From the NCBI GenBank assembly GCA_963843465.1, contig CAWJKP010000005.1, forward strand, positions 310,001 through 374,000: 64,000 nt of DNA, written 5' to 3'. The stretch is from CAWJKP01 sp963843465 (GTDB lineage Bacteria; Planctomycetota; Planctomycetia; Pirellulales; Thermoguttaceae). This document shows, piece after piece, positions 60,838-64,000 of this stretch. Below the pieces are notes generated by a model. The model worked only from the letters and a program-made list of their open reading frames with translations. It did no database searches and was not told the origin of the DNA. The translations under genes and the position numbers were made by a program. Each line of letters begins with the position of its first letter. Position 1 is the first letter of the stretch.

Positions 60838-61527
60838 TTACACTTGGGAAGTCGCGAGCTCTGCCGCGAAACCATCGGGTCGAACTTGAGGAAAACGCAT
60901 CGCCGGCACGCCCCCGCCCAGCTCTTCCAAGCGCCAGCGGACCTCCGGCTTTTTTTGATCCCGGGCGACCGAGGTCACGGCGTTCATCAGGCCGAAAGCC
61001 GAACGATCCTCGTCCCCCAAGAATCTCCGCACGATCTGCGCTTGCAGGTCCGCCGAGATCGTCCGCTGCATGGACAGGAGCATCAGCAGGTTAGAAACGT
61101 CGCGAGGGACTTCCATGGTCGTAGCGGACCTGAACTGCCCGGCGGCGCAAGCAAACACCTCGACCGCGGAGCAGGCGCGCACCGCCTCACGCAACTGCTC
61201 TTCCACGGCTTCGACGGCCTCGGACGGGGCGGCAATGTCCACACGGCGGATGCGTCGAGTCTCGGTCACCTGAGGCATGATCGCACCGTTCCGGCAGACC
61301 TGGCGGAAGAGGTACGGGCAGACTTCGATCTGCTGCCCGACGGCCCTCACGGCGATGCCGCCCTCGACAATGTCCTTCGGACGCACCTCGTCGCTCAGAG
61401 GAAGAATCGCCCGCAGGAACAGCCGTCGTCCGTCGTCGAACCTGTCCGAGACCGTCCCGCCGACGAAGTCCAGTTCCTCAACAACGGTCGCACCGATGTC
61501 CTGTGTGGCTGGAAGCAACAGGGCCAT
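60838..61527 (-). CDS. DUF932-like protein of unknown function
   Basis: A 229-residue soluble protein without signal peptide. Start ATG 61527 is decided by a very good AAGGAGGT 5 bases upstream. Visible: MALLLPATQDIGATVVEELD, FDDGRRLFLRAILPLSDEVR, IEVCPYLFRQVCRNGAIM and RFLGDEDRSAFGLMNAVTSV. The order beta-sheet domain, cysteine-bearing middle, then S-A-F-G-L-M-N-A-V-T recalls the phage/plasmid-associated DUF932 family (single copies occur in planctomycete chromosomes); this is memory only. No phage gene is nearby. The C-terminal PEVRWRLEELGGGVPAMRF is compact. Function unknown. Confidence 0.6.
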   Translation of the reverse strand: MALLLPATQDIGATVVEELDFVGGTVSDRFDDGRRLFLRAILPLSDEVRPKDIVEGGIAVRAVGQQIEVCPYLFRQVCRNGAIMPQVTETRRIRRVDIAAPSEAVEAVEEQLREAVRACSAVEVFACAAGQFRSATTMEVPRDVSNLLMLLSMQRTISADLQAQIVRRFLGDEDRSAFGLMNAVTSVARDQKKPEVRWRLEELGGGVPAMRFPQVRPDGFAAELATSQV

Positions 61528-61718
61528 AAACGACCTCCTTACCTCTCGGGAACCAAGGCGGGCAGCCCCAAGGCTACAAGCATCGAGCGCTTCCCGCCCG
61601 CAAGCCAGAACCTCCGCGAACTGATCCATTATACCGCTTGCCTGGGCCGCCACCAAGCAAGCCGAAATCATTCCCGGACCACAGTCTCAAGGTTGACGGT
61701 CTGATTGTGGGCCGCTGC

Positions 61719-61770
61719 GCTCGCAGTCCCGCCTTGAGGCGGAATTCCGCCTCAAGGCTGGACTGCGAGC
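61719..61770. repeat. Perfect-arm palindrome in the gap upstream of the DUF932-like gene
   Basis: GCTCGCAGTCCCGCCTTGAG and its near-complement meet at GGCGGAATTCCGCC, a 52-bp inverted repeat. A half copy is found at about 42686. The 281-bp gap 61528-61808 shows nothing else beyond this element. Confidence 0.82.
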
Positions 61771-61808
61771 CCTTACGAGCGACACCTGGCGCAGGGGGTG
61801 GGGGGTGT

Positions 61809-62831
61809 TCAGTGATCCCCCAAGCAGACAGACGGATTGCCAATCCGTTGCTCGTAGGACGGATTGCCAATCCGTCCCACGTGCGCCGCGTGGCTCGGCG
61901 TGGTGGGGGCCTCCAGGTCGCCCAGCGCGAACTGGATGGCGGCCAGATAGAACTCCAGCATCCGCTTGTCCCAGAAGACGTAAGGATTGTGGCCGATCGT
62001 CGAGTAGAAGACCCGTCCCTTGCCCTGGCTCCGCACCCAGGCCAGGGCGTAGTCGTTGTCGGGCCGGTCGACCTTGCCGAAGGATTGGCCCTGGTGCATG
62101 TCCGTATGCTGCGTGTCGATGCTCAGTAGCACCCGCACGCGGTCCCGCGAATAAACCTGCTGGAAGCGGAAGAACTCGTCGCAGAACTCGAATCCCTTGC
62201 CGCCGAAGGCCCGATTGACGGGATGATCGGGATCGTCGAGCTTGATCCGCACGCGCTCGGTGTTGATGCGGTGATTGGCGCCGCGGGCGCCGAGCATCAT
62301 GGCGAACTCGGGCCAGTCCTCCTGGGCGCCCCGATCCCATTTGGTAAAAGCCACCGCGGTGCCGTGGACGCCCAAGAGGCCGCCGCCGCCGCTGACGAAG
62401 TCCATCAGGCTCCGCCGCAGTTCCGCATCGGTGAAGAGGTTCCCCACGGTGTTGTTGAGGAACACGGCGTCGAACTGCTTGAGACTCTCCGGCCGGAAGA
62501 CTTCGGGATCGCGGCTGACCACCGTCTGGAAGGCGCCCGTCTTCTCGCCCATCAGGGTGAAGGCCAGGTTGGCGTAGGGAATCGAACGGTGGCCCGGGTA
62601 GCCGACGTTCAAGGTGAAGACCAGCAGCTTGCGGGGCTTCTTCGGCGCCGCCGGGGCTTTGGCGGGGATGGCCTGCTCGATCTTCGCCCGCTCCTCGGGG
62701 CTGACCGCAGGCGCGGAGTCCGCCGCAACGGCCCCGGGCCGACCGGCAAGAAGCATCACTGCGGCAAGAAAAACGCCAAGCGCATCGCGGGCGCGTGCCA
62801 CCGCCAGAGGTTGGTTTCCAAGCACCTTCAT
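61809..62831 (-). CDS. Secreted ThuA-like (glutamine-amidotransferase-fold) protein
   Basis: A 340-residue exported protein. Signal peptide: ALGVFLAAVMLLAGRPGAVA around residues 17-36. A ThuA domain covers about 66-300: LLVFTLNVGYPGHRSIPYAN, FDAVFLNNTVGNLFTDAELR, VSGGGGLLGVHGTAVAFTKW, WVRSQGKGRVFYSTIGHNP. ThuA-like proteins are widespread in planctomycetes, often near oxidoreductases, and are linked to sugar metabolism; catalytic activity is uncertain. GGAGAAG precedes ATG 62831. The last residues (VGRIGNPSYEQRIGNPSV) are translated from a two-unit family A palindrome, giving an artificial C-terminus. The Gfo/Idh gene next to it on the same strand is a common partner. Confidence 0.87.
   Translation of the reverse strand: MKVLGNQPLAVARARDALGVFLAAVMLLAGRPGAVAADSAPAVSPEERAKIEQAIPAKAPAAPKKPRKLLVFTLNVGYPGHRSIPYANLAFTLMGEKTGAFQTVVSRDPEVFRPESLKQFDAVFLNNTVGNLFTDAELRRSLMDFVSGGGGLLGVHGTAVAFTKWDRGAQEDWPEFAMMLGARGANHRINTERVRIKLDDPDHPVNRAFGGKGFEFCDEFFRFQQVYSRDRVRVLLSIDTQHTDMHQGQSFGKVDRPDNDYALAWVRSQGKGRVFYSTIGHNPYVFWDKRMLEFYLAAIQFALGDLEAPTTPSHAAHVGRIGNPSYEQRIGNPSVCLGDH
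61831..61877. repeat. Palindromic element family A at the thuA 3' end
   Basis: Two units of GACGGATTGCCAATCCGT inside the coding sequence of the ThuA-like gene, translated as GRIGNPSY and RIGNPSV. The gene continues only five codons beyond (VCLGDH) before its TGA. Confidence 0.88.
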
Positions 62832-62930
62832 CGGGATCTTCTCCTTTCGATTGGCCGTACTGCGGAAATCCGGAAGTTGTTCGTCGGGTGATTCTAGTTT
62901 CGCACTAGACTGTCGCCGGGAGCGTCACCC

Positions 62931-63062
62931 CGGATTATTCACGGCCGAACACTAGCCCAAAGCGCCAGCGAGGGAAGCACACCAACTTACCCTCGCTCGC
63001 GCTTCGGGCTAATGTGTGGCATTATGCGCCGAAGCACCCGAGCCATGAATAATCCGGGGTTA
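62931..63062. repeat. Palindromic element family F between the ThuA-like and Gfo/Idh genes
   Basis: A 132-bp copy with outer arms CCCCGGATTATTCACGGC / GCCATGAATAATCCGGGG and inner arms ACTAGCCCAAAGCGCCAGCG / CTCGCTCGCGCTTCGGGCTA. Its right end (GGTTA) provides the TAA stop of the minus-strand Gfo/Idh gene. It occupies most of the 228-bp gap 62832-63059. Confidence 0.88.
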
Positions 63063-64000
63063 CGTATGCCAAGGCTCGCGCCTTGCGCGGGCGAGCTGGC
63101 GGTTCGCGTCTTCGTCGCCGACGAACTTCTCCTTGGCCGGGTCCCACGTCAGCGACCGCCGCAGTTGGTAAGCGATGATCACCAGGTGACCGAGCGAAGC
63201 CGCTCGGTGACCCAGCTCCTCGGACGCGCTGGGCAGGGCTCGTCGCCGGATACAGTCAAACCAGTTTGCGTGGTGCCCATTGGCCAAGGACACCTCGCGG
63301 GTGGGGAGCTTCATTTCCTCGAAGAGTTGTTCCGGCTGGCCCTCAAGTTGTCCGCCGGTGGTCATCGAACGTCAGCCAGCCGCGCTGGCCGACGAACACG
63401 CCGCCAAAATTACCTTCGAGCCGGGCTGTGGGGGGAACGGCTTTGTAGAGGTCCTTCACCTGGTTCCAGTGGTCCACGTGATGGAGCAGGATCCCGTTGG
63501 CATAGCGGCAGGTCAGCGTGGGAAAGCGACCACTGCCGGGATGAATGATCTCCACCGGCCCGCTGCTCTCCATGCCCAGGGCGTACTGGATCACGTCCGC
63601 GGCGTGCGAATGGAACCAGGTCACCGAACCGGTCCCGAAGGCTTCGGCAAACGACCACGGCACCACGCCTGGGGACGGGTTGACGTGGTAGAGTCGATGG
63701 TACGGCTTCCACGGGGCCGGTCCCACCCACAACTCCCAATCCAATCCGTCCGGCGCCGGTTCTGCCGGCAGATCGAGATTCACCGGCACATAGGAGCCGA
63801 CGGTCCTTTCGACATCGACCACGTTGGCGTAGGGCCGAAGGCGTCCGGCCATCCATGCCATGTTCTGCCAAAGCGTGAAGACCGACTTGATCCTGCCGAG
63901 CCCGCCGGCCCGGACGAATTCGCAGACGGCCCGGATGGCGGGGATCGAGCGGTACTGGGTGCCGGTCTGGAAGACCCGCCCATACCGGCGCACCGTCTTG
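63060..64000 (-). CDS. Gfo/Idh/MocA-family oxidoreductase, partial at the window edge (one frame break)
   Basis: The C-terminal part of an NAD(P)-dependent sugar-type dehydrogenase; the N-terminal Rossmann domain lies beyond the window. Visible: VFQTGTQYRSIPAIRAVCEF (the conserved GTQ-R pattern with the active-site region), LGRIKSVFTLWQNMA, WELWVGPAPWKPYHRLYHVN, SVTWFHSHAADVIQYALGME and GVFVGQRGWLTF. Then one base is gained or lost near 63350-63366, and the next frame continues GGQLEGQPEQLFEEMKLPTR, NGHHANWFDCIRR and GHLVIIAYQLRRSLTWDPAK, the usual planctomycete C-terminus. The stop is provided by a family F palindrome. Secretion cannot be judged without the N-terminus. Substrate unknown. Confidence 0.87.

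Noticed and set aside
60757..61704. 315-codon plus-strand frame opposite the DUF932-like gene
   Set aside because: Arginine-rich shadow; the minus-strand gene has the ribosome site and plausible composition.

Overview
This window is a high-GC chromosomal segment from a member of the Planctomycetota, probably near the Pirellulales. No database search was run. The assignment rests on several clade-typical proteins: two secreted G1-type glutamic peptidases with the N-terminal R(L/F)RFE-LE-R-LTMSA motif, an LRR protein anchored by a WFQYSVRSLLLFML segment, an ECF sigma / membrane protein / LTxxQ-repeat operon, a VIT-vWA-DUF2135 secreted protein, and many intergenic palindromes. The segment looks like core chromosome with scattered accessory genes; no phage, IS transposase, CRISPR array, rRNA or tRNA was seen.

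Layout. 1-4.9 kb: a cardiolipin-synthase-like PLD enzyme, a secreted LRR protein, and a MazF-type toxin-antitoxin pair lying between a complete endonuclease/exonuclease/phosphatase gene and a duplicated piece of its 3' end. 4.9-13.1 kb: uvrA, a small gene pair resembling a polymorphic toxin domain with an immunity protein, murD, a cupin and ligA. 13-25.5 kb: an LRR membrane protein, a DUF790/Bax1-like nuclease, a Cys/Gly/Tyr-rich secreted repeat protein, a NYN-LOTUS protein, a decayed GxxExxY gene, the large VIT-vWA protein, a secreted clan-A-like glycoside hydrolase and an M20 peptidase. 25.8-42.1 kb: a complete 14-subunit respiratory complex I operon, nuoA to nuoN, preceded by an intrinsic terminator and interrupted by two tiny unrelated genes and several palindromic repeats. 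42-47.8 kb: a lipoprotein-like protein, a squalene-cyclase-fold secreted protein, a Uma2-family protein, acetyl-CoA synthetase and a PP1/ApaH-type phosphatase. 47.8-51.5 kb (minus strand): ECF sigma factor, membrane anti-sigma-like protein and a triplicated LTxxQ periplasmic protein. 51.7-53.7 kb: two tandem glutamic peptidases. 53.7-59.4 kb: a PfkB kinase facing a housekeeping run tpiA-secG-yicC-gmk-rpoZ-coaC-coaB. 59.4-64 kb (minus strand): a UroD-like methyltransferase-type protein, a DUF932-like protein, a ThuA-like protein and a Gfo/Idh/MocA oxidoreductase that runs off the window.

Two features dominate. First, at least ten families of palindromic elements (30-200 bp, labelled A-N here) occur again and again. 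Most sit within a few bases 3' of a stop codon and some supply the stop codon itself. Others lie in frame inside conserved genes and are translated: in uvrA, nuoL (twice, two families), the VIT-vWA protein and the M20 peptidase, and at the C-termini of nuoH, nuoJ and thuA. One compound insertion removes the nuoM stop and joins nuoM to nuoN. Element A is a palindrome that reads VGRIANPSY in the same frame from either strand. This resembles the logic of Rickettsia palindromic elements and is the best candidate here for something little described.

Second, about thirteen single-base frame breaks fall in otherwise well-conserved genes, many of them essential (uvrA, nuoD, nuoL, nuoN, tpiA, coaC). 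I read these mainly as sequencing or assembly indels rather than pseudogenes. Each affected gene is annotated as one feature with the break position given.
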